Assembly: GCF_050003625.1 (NCBI RefSeq)
Contig: NC_134398.1
Span: 100,171,479 to 100,235,478, forward strand
DNA: 64,000 nt
Source: Haematobia irritans
Lineage: Eukaryota; Arthropoda; Insecta; Diptera; Muscidae
Direction of reading: 5' to 3'
Shown piece by piece: positions 1 through 10,579 of the stretch; positions within the stretch are counted from its first letter, which is position 1, and every line of letters begins with the position of its first letter. The translations under genes were made by a program, and so were the position numbers. A model generated the notes under the pieces. It ran no database searches. It had not been told where the DNA came from and worked only from the letters and a program-made list of their open reading frames with translations.

Positions 1-88
1 GAGAGTCGCTTTTTTTGGTTGTGAAAACACATGGTATCGCAATAATTGGACAATAGTTAAAAAAAAGTGAGTTTTATAAGTGAATTAA

Positions 89-235
89 AAAATATATAAA
101 AGAAATTACAAAAGACTTGTGAAAAAGCAATTAAAATTGTACAAGGATAGAGCAAATGCTGAAGAGGAGTTAATTTCTAGAGAGAGCACTTTCAGTGATT
201 TTGTGCTGCAAGAAGAAAATTGTGAAACTTTTTAA
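89..235 (+). CDS. short lysine-rich C-terminal ORF fragment, unrecognised
   Basis: An open frame of about 48 codons lies between an in-frame TAA (86-88) and a TAA at 233-235. It starts without a convincing ATG, so it would be the 3' part of an exon or transposon ORF. The product is basic, then acidic (KLYKDRANAEEE followed by ISRESTFSDF). An AATAAA signal follows at 270-275, about 35 bp past the stop, which is the layout of a gene 3' end. I do not recognise the family. It could be chance. Confidence 0.2.
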   Translation, partial: KIYKRNYKRLVKKQLKLYKDRANAEEELISRESTFSDFVLQEENCETF

Positions 236-309
236 GATTTTGAGTTATTTAATTTAATTAAAAATACATAATAAATATGATTTTAATTTCTAATTTTGCG
301 CCTTTTTAT

Positions 310-560
310 TTGGTAAAAAAGTGTTGACAAAATGGTGACAATGGACTACTGATTCAGTGGTTCCAATGTCTCCATATGGTTCCAAAAGTACCACCTAGTC
401 AGTAGTTCTTGTGTCAGTAGTTCATTCTCAATGACAAGTACATGTTAAATGTCAATAGAATTTTACATATTCTGGGGTATATTTGGTCAGTAGTACTGGC
501 GACACAGTCAATAGTAAGTCAGTACTGTTTCACTAGTGACATTTCCTACAGGGTTATGAC
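310..560. repeat. region rich in the word TCAGTAGT / ACTACTGA
   Basis: The words GTCAGTAGT, CTACTGA, CAGTACT and TCAATAGT recur many times in about 250 bp (for example at 340-350, 397-420 and 485-525). This resembles the motif-saturated MITEs elsewhere in the window. I could not fix its ends or terminal repeats. Confidence 0.35.
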
Positions 561-690
561 TCGAATGAAATTGAAATTCCGATTACATTCGAATACATCA
601 GAACACTTTTTTGATATTTGGTTTATTGGGTTCTATTTATACTGTTTCGCAATTTGCAATTTGCATTTACTCGTTTGAGAAATGGACAAT

Positions 691-1420
691 GAAGTTATGA
701 ATTATGTAGCGTGTGTTTGAAGTAACTGCTTCTGTATTCCTGGCATAGGTTTCATTAAAATTAAATAATTTTTAAACTAAGCATTATCAAATTTTTGGCA
801 AAGCCTCATTGACATGCCAAGCTTAAAGCACTTATACAAGCACAGTTTTCCGCAACAACATACAAACGGTTTCATAGCAACCAGCAATTGCTCTCACCTC
901 GCAGAGCAATTTTGTTGATATCCTTTGGCAACTCTATCGGTTTCCATCTCTATTTCATTCATTTCATATGCGCTTTCTATTATGTAACTCATGCAAATTA
1001 ACATATTCTTAAAATATAGTAAATAACTTCAAATGATAACAGATCCCTTATACCAACGCCAGATATTAAAAGAAAACAGGCAAGTATTTAGGAAAAACTA
1101 CTGGTTACTTAACAGAGTAATTGTTTGGTCACTACACAAAAAAAACACGAAGTAATATATACATAATTTTTTTAAAAAATTACCAACAATAACAAAACAC
1201 TATACTGAGTATTATCGGAATATTTATAGAAAACTTTACACATGTTTAGTACTCTTCTTATATGAGAAATCGATCATTTCTCATTCAGGAAAAATGGGGA
1301 ATAATAATTACTCGCTGTATTTGAAAGAAAAAAACTTGTAAGTGATTACAATAAAGGTGAATCTGTCACATCAATTGTAAATAAGTTTGGAATCCATCAT
1401 AGTGTTATGTCGTGAAATAT
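691..1420. other. no recognisable feature
   Basis: AT-rich sequence without a credible coding frame, long repeat or terminal-repeat pair that I can identify. Confidence 0.5.
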
Positions 1421-1423
1421 AAG

Positions 1424-1560
1424 TCACCCAGCAAAAACTAAGTAACCACATCACATTACAATTGCCATTACCAGGAGTAAAGCTGTCATTACACGTTACA
1501 TTACATTGCGGAGAGTTATAATGACTAACTTGTAATGACAATAATTAATACTTCGCGGTG
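1424..1560. repeat. short element-like segment rich in TCATTAC / GTAATGA
   Basis: It begins with CCCAGCAAAAACTAAG, similar to the CCCAGCAAAAAAA ends of MITE-8. It then carries repeated ATTACA, CATTAC and GTAATGAC words up to about 1555. It is probably a decayed MITE of a separate family. Confidence 0.35.
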
Positions 1561-1674
1561 ATTTTCGAATTGTTATTCTCAAATTTGTATGCAGTTGGCT
1601 TTTAATGAAAAAAAAGGGATTTGAAATCGACTTTTAGTAGATTTCGAACCTAATGTGAATGGGCTATTAAGTAT

Positions 1675-1980
1675 TGTTACGTTTTTATATTCAGGCGTTT
1701 TTAATTACCCGTCAATTAAAACACTGTTCATTTCAATAACGTTAATCTACAATTTATTTACTATTCACTTTACAATTCGTTCACACTGATGTTATTCGTT
1801 TGACGCTTTAATTAAGACTAGACTCGTTAGCAGCATGCGAGCGCTTTTATATATGACGGTCTGGCAATGTGAGAATCTTCTGGCGGCACTACAATATTCT
1901 GGAAACGCCAGAACATTCTTTGACAACGCTAGAAGAATCTACGACCATTAAGTTATTCATATGGTGTCTGCCAAACACAT
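1675..1980 (-). mobile_element. probable solo LTR of a gypsy-like retrotransposon
   Basis: Read on the minus strand, the segment ends in ...AACGTAACA at 1675, a common LTR 3' terminus (TG...CA form). Upstream of that end it has an AATAAA (1753-1758), a consensus TATATAAAAG box (1844-1853) and a cluster of heat-shock-element-like repeats (1873-1941). That order (enhancer, TATA, polyadenylation signal, CA terminus) is what an LTR shows. The other end is uncertain (TGT near 1970-1980), and I could not find a matching target duplication. No internal coding sequence adjoins it, so a solo LTR fits best. Confidence 0.45.
1844..1941 (-). promoter_or_regulatory. heat-shock-like promoter: HSE cluster plus TATA box
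   Basis: On the minus strand the inverted nGAAn/nTTCn pairs GAATCTTC (1873-1880), TTCTGGAA (1897-1904) and GAACATTC (1911-1918), plus a TTCTTCTAG near 1931-1940, lie 20-90 bp upstream of TATATAAAAG (1844-1853). HSF binds such arrays of alternating GAA/TTC. Induction by heat is inferred from the motifs only. Confidence 0.45.
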
Positions 1981-2131
1981 ATACACTCACATAGATATAT
2001 GCTCGCATTACTACAACAACAATAACAATGACAATAGACAATGAGATGAAATGAGAATGCAAAATAACAAAGCAAAGGGGTTGTTAAACTATGAGAGAGT
2101 AAGAACTTACATTTCGATATGAAAATAAGCA

Positions 2132-2928
2132 CACTGTTAGAAAAATATGTTTTTCATATGTTCCGATATAAACAAAATGTGTTTCGGGCACAATTTTTAA
2201 ACACAATATATTTAAGTGCAAACATGTAATGTTCCTATACTAACACAAAATGTTTGGGACACATATGTTAATATGTTAGAATATATTATGTTTGGGGCAT
2301 GAATGTTTCATAAAAATAATATGTGTGAATGTAAACATATATAAATTTACAAATTTCGAGTAAACATATATATGTTGTGATACTTTATTCAGAGAGCGAC
2401 AGAGAGAGAGAGAGAGAGTTAGTATAGAGAAAGAAATAGATATGGAAACCGGGAGGGTTGAATAAAAAATATCAACATAACACAGCGAGAGAATGAAATG
2501 AAAGCAATTTCTGTGAATGTATGTTGTTTCGGAAAACTGTTTTATAATAAGTCCAAAAATTTGGTATGCTTATGTCTAAATATTATTTAATTTGAATAGT
2601 AGAATGAGTATTCGGAATAAAGAGAATAGATATTCGGAACCAAGAGAATAGACATTTGAAAAAAAAAAACAGCATATTTGTATTACAGAAAAAGATGCGA
2701 AGAACTCAAAAATTTCGTGGAAGTGAAAATTATGTGAGGGAATGAACATAATCTTCTTTGGGGAATTCTTCCAAGCATATACTATTCTTGGACTCAAAAT
2801 GCTTCCAAACATATAATATGGTCACATAAAACAAACATATTAATGTTTCGGCGGTATCCAATAATATATGTGCTTCCTGCAAAATATGTTTGGAACATAT
2901 GTTAGAGAAGCGATTTTTTTTGAGGGTG
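2132..2928 (+). mobile_element. MITE-4 (ATATGTTTG-rich family), complete copy
   Basis: The 797-bp element has ends CACTGTTAGAAAAATATG and (reverse complement) CACCCTCAAAAAAAATCGC. It is flanked on both sides by CA (2130-2131 and 2929-2930). The interior is filled with ATATGTTTG, CATATGTT and AACATATTATG words. There is no transposase. A reverse-complement copy matches most of it at 13315-15058. Small frames in it are not genes. Confidence 0.7.
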
Positions 2929-3355
2929 CAAACAAAAGAACATAAAAGAAATTCAGGAAAGTACCAGAAAATGAATAGATGATTCCAACAAGTGATAACG
3001 AATCTTTATCGTTACAATTTGAAATTTTAAATTAACGGAAACTAATTTAAATAAACTTAAATCTATAATTATCAAATTCGTAACAGTATATCATAACGTA
3101 ATTCATGAACCCAACTCCCTTAAACAAACTATTTATTTGGAGAGAAGTACTTTCCTCCGGGGCGATCCCAATTAATAAGTTGTTATTATTTTTGTCTATA
3201 GAGTTTTACTCAGTCTACCAGTCTAGCGGAATGTAGGTTTACAGAAATATGGCAATCATAAATTAGGATAACCCTCTATTATATATTAAATATTGTAAAG
3301 AGATATTCCCGGGAAATTAGTACTTCTTACACTGTTTTAAACCTATTTGAAAACA
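2929..3355. other. unassigned AT-rich segment
   Basis: No coding frame. About 70 bp around 3195-3265 (TTTACTCAGTCTA and onward to ATCATAAATTAGGA) recurs at 62468-62535, so part of it is an interspersed repeat. Confidence 0.4.
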
Positions 3356-4495
3356 AGTAAGTAAAGTTGAAAGTCGGGCGGTGCCGACTATATCATACTC
3401 TAAACCACCCTTACTGAATTAGTAAATATAAGCATATAAAGCGCATTTCCATATTTAACCACATTAAGGGGTACATTTTTATGGGAGTTTTGGCACAATC
3501 TGAGCAGAAATGTCTGATATTGGATATAGTTGTACCTGTAGTTGATTTTACACCTACAGAGTTAGTATATAACTAATATTGGGTCCACTATTAAAAAAGA
3601 GGAAATCGCTCAATTAATGTGGGTAATAAATCAAAATTCGGGAAAATCGGGCAATATTATTATGTAAGAGTTACATGTAAGTCTAAATACGATCGGATAG
3701 TACATAAAAATTGAAACTTGAGTAGCATTGGTTAACAAATAAGAGTATTATGGCCAAATTTGGGAAAATCGAGCGATGTATATATATGGGAGCTATATCT
3801 AAATCTGAACCGATTTCGATGAAATTTTGCACATATGGTTAGTGCATTAGAAGATTACATTTAGCCCACTTTGATTACTGTCGGTTGCTATATAAGAGTT
3901 TTATAGCCAAATTTAGAAAAACCGGGCGGTACATATATGCGGTAGCTATAGCTAAATCTGAACCGATTTCGATGATTTGTTTGTTAGTACACATATTGTT
4001 AGTACTATAGAAGATTATAGTAAGCCAACTTTGAGTAAGATCGGTTGATAAATAAGGGCTTTATGGCCAAATTTGGGAAAATCGGGCGATACATATATAT
4101 GAGAGCTATATCTTGAATGGTGATGAAAAAGATTACTTTTTGCCAAATTTGATGACGATCTGTTTGTAAAAAAGCGCAACGTGATCCCATTTGTCGAAAT
4201 CGGGCGATACATATATGTATATGGTAGCTATATCTAAATTTGATCCGATTTCTTTTCAAATTCAATAACGTGCGTCCTTGTGTTCAAAAAACACCCTGTA
4301 CCAAATTTCATCAAAATCGGTTAATAATTGCGACCGGAATCCTGTGAACAACAAATACATGGACAGACGGACGAACGGACACCAAGCGCTAGATAGACTC
4401 AGGAGGTGATTCTGAGTCGATCGGTATATATTTTATGTGGTAGGCACATTTTTGGCAGATTAAAGTTATTATACCCTGACCACTATGTGTTTAAA
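3356..4495 (+). repeat. GTCGG-hairpin repeat element with ~153-bp-type internal units
   Basis: It starts with AAACAAGTAAGTAAAGTTGAAAG and a short hairpin (AGTCGG...CCGACT, 3376-3393). Degenerate units built around GGGCGATACATATATATG and GAGCTATATCTAAATCTGA follow near 3770, 3925, 4085 and 4200. A GACAGACGGACG run is at about 4365-4380, and it closes with TTATACCCTGACCAC. The same architecture occurs at 51636-52985 and 56437-58690. Frames through the units, such as those at 4005-4265, follow the repeat and are not genes. Confidence 0.65.
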
Positions 4496-4655
4496 AAGTT
4501 GAAATTACCTATTAAAAGTATGAAAAAATGCTGTTATAAAAAATTTAATGAAAAGATCTTGTGTAGTTAAAATAAAGAACATCTTTGGAAGGACATTTTT
4601 CGAAGTGCTTTTAAAGTTGTGTCTTTAGAAATTTTTTTTGATGGGATATAATATT
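4490..4655 (+). mobile_element. MITE-8 fragment (3' part)
   Basis: It matches the right half of the CCCAGC family copy at 49246-49802: GTAGTTAAAATAAAGAACAT, then AGTGCTTTTAAAGTTGTG and a diverged AGAAATTTTTTTTGATGGGA terminus. The left end is missing. Confidence 0.5.
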
Positions 4656-5000
4656 TTATGATAGACATTATATTTTGCATTTAACAATATTGTGTTTAAT
4701 TTTCTATCCGTGGACGTATTATTTCCTCCCCTACACTAAGTGTTTCGTATTTAATGTAAATAAGGGAGGATAACATCCTCTTGTCCGGAAGCGTTCATAT
4801 CTTCAAATCAGATACCCATTGTAATAAACTATATAACAGCAATTTTTCAATATGTTATTTATCATACAACCACTGGTGATGGATTTATGAAATTCAGCTC
4901 TTGTGCCCACTTCATTTCGTTTGTTTCCAAATAAAGCTACGAACAATCTCAAAAAAGTTAACGTGGCGTAACAGTTTGTGACAGAGAGCCACATAGTTAT
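4656..5000. other. no recognisable feature
   Basis: No coding frame or repeat partner identified by eye. Confidence 0.4.
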
Positions 5001-5004
5001 TTTG

Positions 5005-5165
5005 CTGTGGTTTACATCATCTCAGAAATACTGACATGTACGAGTGTTTCAAAGCTTCTCTTAGTGGTTTCAGACATGGCGTGACTCGCCGTTCGTAGTC
5101 ATCCATAAAAGGGAGGTCCTACAATGGAGCTAAACATAGAATCGCCCTCAAAATTCGCTTATTTA
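5005..5165 (+). mobile_element. diverged SINE body fragment
   Basis: The order CATCTCAGAAAT...GACATG, GTTTCAAAGCTTCTC, AGTGGTTTCA, CGCCGTTCG, TATAAAA-GGAGGTCC, GAGCT-AACATAGAATCG follows the body of the tRNA-headed SINE at 26986-27332. The tRNA-like head and the CCTAA tail are absent or unrecognisable. Confidence 0.5.
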
Positions 5166-5264
5166 AGGCATACACGTGTAGAAAAAAATTTTAATAAACA
5201 TTTCTTTGTGTATACATATATTTAAGGCACCTATTGGTTACTTCCATTCTTTTTCTTTCAGCAT

Positions 5265-5490
5265 ACTCTCTAGGTCTCCCTTTCTAAACACATATATCTT
5301 TATAGGCTATTTCTAAATTAATATATAATACGTTCTAACATATTAACATAAATGTCGCAAACATGTTGTGCTAGTTTATGAACATTATATGCTTGCATTT
5401 AAAAATATTGTGTTAAAAAATTTGAGTTCGAAATATATAATTTTTACACCTAAACATATGAAAAACAGTATTTTTCGTCCGTGCGGACAG
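5265..5490 (-). mobile_element. MITE-4 fragment
   Basis: It contains AACACATATATCTTTATAGG, TTCTAACATATTAACATAAA, ACATGTTGTGCTAGTTTATG and CATATGAAAAACAGTATTTT. These match the reverse complement of the MITE-4 left part (compare 13775-13990 and 60785-61020). Confidence 0.5.
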
Positions 5491-5634
5491 TACTCAATGG
5501 TAAAAGAGAAAAAACAAATATCCATTATACCCACATCGAATTTTGTTTGTGATCAACTAAAATCGAAAATGACAAGCAGTGCAATACTTGCCTCCAACCT
5601 GTTCCTCTTAAAGAAAGCGAACATTTTATTCCTG

Positions 5635-5929
5635 CACTGAAAAAACAGTGAACCCACCAGGAAGAAAACTTTTGGTTGATTTTAGAAAATTTTGAATATT
5701 TTTAGAAAATTTTAACTGAACAGTATTACAAACGTTGGCATCGCGCCGATGTCACAAAAATAAGTAAATATTTTTGGACAAATTCAAGAAAATTTATTAG
5801 ACATAAATATTTTTTTCACTAGTTCAAGAAAATCTTGTAGTTTGAAGTTTTTTAGTTCATTTAACTAAAGTCTGCAAAAAATTACTGGAGTAAAGCAAAT
5901 TTTCTCCAATCTTTACTATTCTATCAGTG
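5635..5929 (+). mobile_element. MITE-2, internally deleted copy
   Basis: It begins CACTGAAAAAACAGTGAACC and ends ...CTATCAGTG, followed by TA (5930-5931). It matches both ends of the 518-bp copy at 28455-28972 but lacks its middle. The TTAGTTCATTTAACTAAAG word typical of the family is at 5849-5868. Non-coding. Confidence 0.65.
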
Positions 5930-6201
5930 TATTTATATGTCGAATGTTTGGATGCTGTCCATTTGTGGCTGCAATCAAAAACCACTTGTGATGATGCACA
6001 CATACATATGAGCATTTAAATGAGGCAACAAGTGTAGTTAATGCAGCAACCACATACATTGAGGCCCATACTAAAAAAAATTTATTCATAGAAGTTCCAT
6101 GGTAAATGTATGTAGGTATAATGTTTAATCTAACTTTTTTGAATATGGGGGTAAATGTTTATCCTATTGTAGCATATATACACAAATTGTTCATCTACAT
6201 A

Positions 6202-6727
6202 CACACTCAAAAAAAGTGAACTCTCTATTTCACTAAATCCAATTTAACTATATTTTAGTTCATACAATTATTAACATATGCTTGGAGAAAGTTTCCTTTA
6301 CTCTAATAATTTTCTGCGTACGTTAGATAAATGAACTAAAAAACGGGAAAAAATTATACATAAATTATGCATAAAGATTTACTAAATTCGTATTTCTCAC
6401 AAAATAGTTCATTATTTCTTTATATTTGTACATTTTACTACAAATGCGTTCATCATGAACTTCGTATGTCACTATAAACGTTCTTGCAATTTTGAACTAA
6501 ATTTTTTTCCTTCAAACTACAACATTTTCTTTAACAAGTGAAAAAAATTTATTATGTCTAATAAATTTTCTAGAATTTGTCGAAAAATATTTACTTATTT
6601 TTGTGATGTCGGCGTTATACCAGCGTTTGTAGTACTGTTTAGTTAAAATTTTCTAAAAAGATAAAAATTTTTCTAAAATTAACCAAAACTTTTCTTCCTA
6701 GTGGGTTTACTGTTTTTTTTTCCAGTG
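6202..6727 (-). mobile_element. MITE-2, near full-length copy
   Basis: Reverse-orientation copy with ends CACTCAAAAAAAGTGAACTC (6204) and CAGTG (6723-6727). It matches 28455-28972 throughout. The word ATGAACTAAAA/TTTTAGTTCAT recurs inside. The open frame at 6701-6904 straddles its end and is spurious. Confidence 0.65.
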
Positions 6728-6813
6728 CAGCTGCGGTCCAAATATATCAGTGCTGCACTTCAATACAAGTTCTTAAACAAAACACTCATTTTTGTTTTGA
6801 ATTACGAGGACAG

Positions 6814-6856
6814 TTTTCTGTTTATACCGCACAAAAAGCGCGGTATAAACAGAAAA
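6814..6856. repeat. 17-bp perfect inverted repeat (hairpin) beside mariner end
   Basis: Arms 6814-6830 and 6840-6856 (core CTGTTTATACCGC / GCGGTATAAACAG) flank a 9-nt loop. It directly abuts the left end of the mariner copy, whose conserved sequence starts at AAAAAGTTAATTG near 6855. Confidence 0.7.
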
Positions 6857-7880
6857 AAGTTAATTGTTTTGGAAACTTCCATCTCTGTTATGAACATATG
6901 TTAAATTTTGTTTCCATCTGGCAACTCCCTCATATAGAAATGGGTGTTCAAAAAAGACGCACCCGCAATTTTTTTACAATGGAAAAATTAGAAATGCGTG
7001 CTGTCATTAAATATTTACTTAGAAAAGGTTTATCGGGACAAGAAATTCATAATGATATGGTGAATGTGTTAGGTGAAAGTGCTCCTTCATATGCAACAGT
7101 AAAAAATTGGGTTGCTGAATTTAAACGTGGTCGTATAAGCATTGAAGATTAACCACGTAGTGGACGTCCAAAAACAGCAACAACAACAGAAATTGTAGCC
7201 AAAGTGCATGATATGGTATTAAATGATCGACGAATAAAAGTGCGTGAAGTTGCTAATATCATGGGCATCTCAAATGGACCCACCACTATACTCCAGAGAC
7301 AAAAGAACAATCCAAACAATGTACTGAAGCTGGAGGAAGTGCCCCAAAGAAGGCAAAAACAATTCAATCGGCTGGTAAGGTTATGGCAACGGTTTTTTGG
7401 GACTTCAAAGGTATTTTATTGATTGACTATCTGCAAAAGGGTAAAACAATAAATTCAGAGTACTATTGCAACCTCTTGGATCAATTAAATGTACAAATTC
7501 GTGAAGAACGTCCTGGCTTACAACACAAAAAAATATTTTTCATCAAGACAACGCACCAGCGCACAAGAGTGTTTTAACAATGGCTAAAATCAACGAATTA
7601 AAGTACGAGTTGCTTGACCACCCACCTCATTCTCCTGATTTAGCTCCCAGTGACTTTTACTTGTTCCCAAATCTAAAAAAAATCCTTGCTGACAAGCGTT
7701 TTACCTCAAATGAAGATGCGATTACAGTTGTAAACCACTATTTTGAAGACCTTGAAGAAAAGCGTTGGACTAAGTATATTGAAGTTTCAGGAGATTATAT
7801 TGAAAAATAAAAATATTTTTGAAAAACTAACTATTCTCTTTCATTGATAGGCTAAGAAGTTTCCGAACTGCCCTCGTAAT
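6857..7880 (+). mobile_element. mariner element, copy 1 (DD34D type), internally deleted
   Basis: The left side GGAAACTTCC (6871-6880) is mirrored on the right by GAAGTTTCCGAACTGCC near 7856, consistent with terminal inverted repeats. The left flank sequence up to the ATG is shared with the minus-strand copy at 20672-21440, which supports the left boundary. The outermost bases are not certain. It encodes the broken transposase described separately. Confidence 0.65.
6979..7810 (+). pseudogene. mariner transposase pseudogene (copy 1)
   Basis: A cut-and-paste transposase of the IS630/Tc1/mariner superfamily. The N-terminal helix-turn-helix starts MEKLEMRAVIKYLL and runs to VKNWVAEFKRG. Then come SGRPKTATT, the linker and the C-terminal SPDLAPSDF catalytic motif (around 7635-7655). 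There are several lesions: an in-frame TAA after SIED (7150-7152); a deletion of roughly 250 bp after ISNG (about 7275), which removes the region of the first catalytic Asp; and a frameshift in the second-Asp motif (HHQDNAPAH region, about 7540-7570). It cannot make active protein. The family resembles mellifera/vertumnana-type mariners, but I am not certain of the subfamily. Confidence 0.8.
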
Positions 7881-7973
7881 CCCTTAACATTTTTTTATTA
7901 TATTCAAATAATTTTTTTTTGTTTTGTTATTGTTGGTTTTTTTTCTTTAATCATTGTTGTTGTTTTTGATTTC

Positions 7974-9080
7974 ATTCGTTTTGTTTGTTATTGTTGGCTT
8001 CTCTTCAATCGTTATTGTTGTTTTTGATCTCAGCTTAAAGCCATGCATTGACTAAACTACAAGTGTAGCTTAACCAACAGAGGAAAAGTATGCTTGTCAA
8101 ATTTATTTGGGCAAAGCCCTATAGACTGCAAGATGGTTGGATGTACAGCTGTTTCGGAATTACCACATTCCTCATCAGCATCCTCTACTTGCAGCAAAAC
8201 TATCAACCAATTATCAGAATAAATTCGGGTAATTCACTCAACCCAAAGGGAACTACACTTGAACCTCCCGAAAAAGGGTTTGATAGTCGGCTACTGCCTA
8301 AACAAATTTGCAAGCATATCTCTTTTCCTTTGCCAAACTCAAATCATCGATTTGAATGTATATGGCTGGGTTTGTTTTTGAGCGTGCTTCCTTTATCTTC
8401 ATTCGTTTTGTTTGTTATTGTTGGCTTCTCTTCAATCGTTATTGTTGTTTTTTATCTCAGCTTAAAGCCATGCATTGACTAAACTACAAGTGTAGCTTAA
8501 CCAACAGTGGAAAAGTATGCTTGTCCAATTTATTTGGGCAAAGCCCTATAGACTGCAAGATGGTTGGATGTACAGCTGTTTCGGAATTACCACATTCCTC
8601 ATCAGCATCCTCTACTTGCAGCAAAACTATCAACCAATTATCAGAATAAATTCGGGTAATTCACTCAACCCAAAGTGAACTACACGTGAACCTCCCGAAA
8701 AAGGGTTTGATAGTCGGCTACTGCCTAAACAAATTTGCAAGCATATCTCTTTTCCTTTGCCAAACTCAAATCATCGATTTGAATGTATATGGCTGGGTTT
8801 GTTTTTGAGCGTGCTTCCTCTATCTTCATTCGTTTTGTTTGTTATTGTTGGCTTCTCTTCAATCGTTATTGTTGTTTTTGATTTCAGCTTAAAACCATGC
8901 ATTGACTAAACTTAACCAACAGAGGAAAATAATGTTTGTCAAATTTATTTGGGCAAAGCCCTATAGACTGCAAGATGGTTGGATGGACGCACGTTTCGGA
9001 ATTACCACATTCTTCATCAGCATCCTCTACTTGCAGCAAAACTATCAACCAATTATCAGAATAAATTCAGGAAGTTGACT
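7974..9080 (+). repeat. 427-bp tandem repeat, about 2.6 units
   Basis: The landmark ATTCGTTTTGTTTGTTATTG starts at 7974, 8401 and 8828, a period of exactly 427 bp both times. Units are almost identical and include AGCCATGCATTGACTAAACT, GGGCAAAGCCCTATAGACTG and CAGCATCCTCTACTTGCAGC. The open frame at 8090-8482 arises from the repeat. I do not recognise the parent element. Confidence 0.85.
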
Positions 9081-9259
9081 AAACCCAAAAGTAAACCACA
9101 CTTGAACCTTCCGAAAAAAGGTTTTGTACGAATTTATTTCGGCATAAGCCGGCTATCGTGGAAACCTTTTTTCGGAAGGTTCAAGTGTGGTTTACTTTTG
9201 GGTTTAGTGAACTGCCTGAATTTATTCTGATAATTGGTTGATAGTTTTGCTGCAAGTAG
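9027..9259. repeat. 98-bp inverted repeat (foldback) ending the tandem array
   Basis: Arms 9027-9124 and 9162-9259 are near-perfect reverse complements, separated by 37 nt. The arms contain CTACTTGCAGCAAAACTATC and CACACTTGAACCTTCCG. Past the right arm (9268-9293) another stretch mirrors 8868-8893, so the foldback originally reached further. The left arm is part of the third 427-bp unit. Confidence 0.85.
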
Positions 9260-9479
9260 CAGTATAAGCTGAAATCAAAAACAACAACATATTCAATTAA
9301 TGTGTGCTTCTTTTTTGTCTTTAAAGGAGAAACAAATATATAGCGAAAATTGAGATATTTTATTAGATACTAAAAAAAGTTAAGAAAAAATAGCAGTGGT
9401 ATGAAAAATTCAAAATATTCATATAATATTGTAATGGAAATCGCTTTTTATGTAAACATATGTAAAATATATAGTTTAT

Positions 9480-10498
9480 GCCAAATTAGTATTTCATTTC
9501 GTGGCCTTTGTTCCTCAAAACGGCTGCGCAGCGCTGTCGCACTGAATTTACTAATACGTCACATCTCTTGTTGGGTATTTTATCCCAAGCATTACAACAA
9601 AGTCATTTTCTTGGAACCCTGTTTTGCAATACGGCAAGTATGTTTTGGATCGTTGTCCTGTTGGAAGATCCATTTTAGCGGCATTTCGTACTCGGCATAT
9701 TGAAGCATAATATTTTTGAGTATTTCAATATATTGTGCAGAATCCATAGTATTTTTAATCCTATATATTGGACCCACACCACAATATGAAAAATATGCCG
9801 AAATACGTGATCCATTATGTTTTACGGTTTGTGTTGTATACCGCGGATCATATTCTCTGTTCGGAGGACGTCGTACATACTTTCTGGATCCAGTTCCACC
9901 ATATAAAATAATTTTGGACTCGTCGGACCACAATATATTTCTCCACTTTCACTTTGAGGTTGGCCATTCCAGATGTAATTTTGAAACTTAACCTTTTTGC
10001 CACATGTATTTTTCTTAACAGAGGTACTTTTCTTGCACCCAGAGAAGGAATATGATCACCTCAAACATGTTTTAAGAGCAAAATATTATTTTTGGGTGGT
10101 GACCATGTAACATGGTTTTCGCAACCATGTTATTTTCTCGGAAATCATGTATCTGATTTCGGCAAGCAGGTTATATTTGACGAGAAAATAACATTTTAGT
10201 GACAAACATGTTACATGGTCACCATACAAAAATAACATTTTGCTCTTGAAACATGTTTGAGGTGATCATATTCCTTCTCTGCGTGTGGGCTTCTGGCATT
10301 GAGGTTATGGTTTCGAAGTACCCTCCAAACAGTTTCAACCTTCGCGGATGGACAAATATTGTCTCTAATGTCAGTAGCGTGTATTTGGGGGTTTCTAATA
10401 CTGGCATTTCGTATGCGCCATTCTGCAGAATGGGATACCGCACTATTTCTTCCACGTGTTTCAGCCTTCGTTTCGTAGGTTAATGCATTTCTTATCAT
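9480..10498 (-). pseudogene. Tc1-like transposase pseudogene
   Basis: The N-terminal part (10498-10290) carries the paired-like DNA-binding domain, with NALTYETKAETRGR and VETVWRVLRNHNLNARSP. After the inserted MITE the frame resumes with RKVPLL and HVAKR. The catalytic part holds the first Asp in WSDESKI (9925), YVRRPPNREYDPRY and the second Asp in FQQDNDPKHT (about 9640). The last part, with the expected DD34E glutamate, has decayed into stops and frameshifts (9480-9600). Removing the MITE plus one copy of a 2-bp duplication restores SP-RKVPL in frame. Confidence 0.85.
10036..10285. mobile_element. MITE-5 (CATGGT family), short foldback copy
   Basis: The 250-bp element has terminal inverted repeats of about 75 bp with few mismatches; the right end starts CACGCAGAGAAGGAATATGA. 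It is flanked by a TG duplication (10034-10035, 10286-10287). The interior repeats AACATGTTACATGGT and CAACCATGTT. It interrupts the Tc1-like transposase. The frames at 10211-10483 partly read through it. Confidence 0.85.
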
Positions 10499-10579
10499 TT
10501 TCGCAGAACACTCAATGCAAATTTTGAATTTCCCTATAGTTTTTGCCTTCCTTAACCAGATTTTTTTTTATAAGATTTC

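Larger units (their letters stand above)
9470..10560 (-). mobile_element. Tc1-like element remnant, split by a MITE
   Basis: The minus-strand transposase coding sequence runs from about 10530 to 9480, with a 250-bp MITE in the middle (10036-10285). I did not find convincing terminal inverted repeats, so the outer limits are approximate. Confidence 0.6.

Noticed and set aside
1844..1941. Promoter of a host heat-shock gene
   Set aside because: No coding sequence follows on the minus strand before the window edge, and an LTR-like end and AATAAA lie immediately downstream.
8090..8482. 130-residue membrane protein gene
   Set aside because: It lies wholly in one 427-bp tandem unit; the next unit carries a stop and frameshift at equivalent positions.
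7974..9080. CRISPR array because of regular repeats
   Set aside because: Unit is 427 bp without spacers and the genome is eukaryotic.
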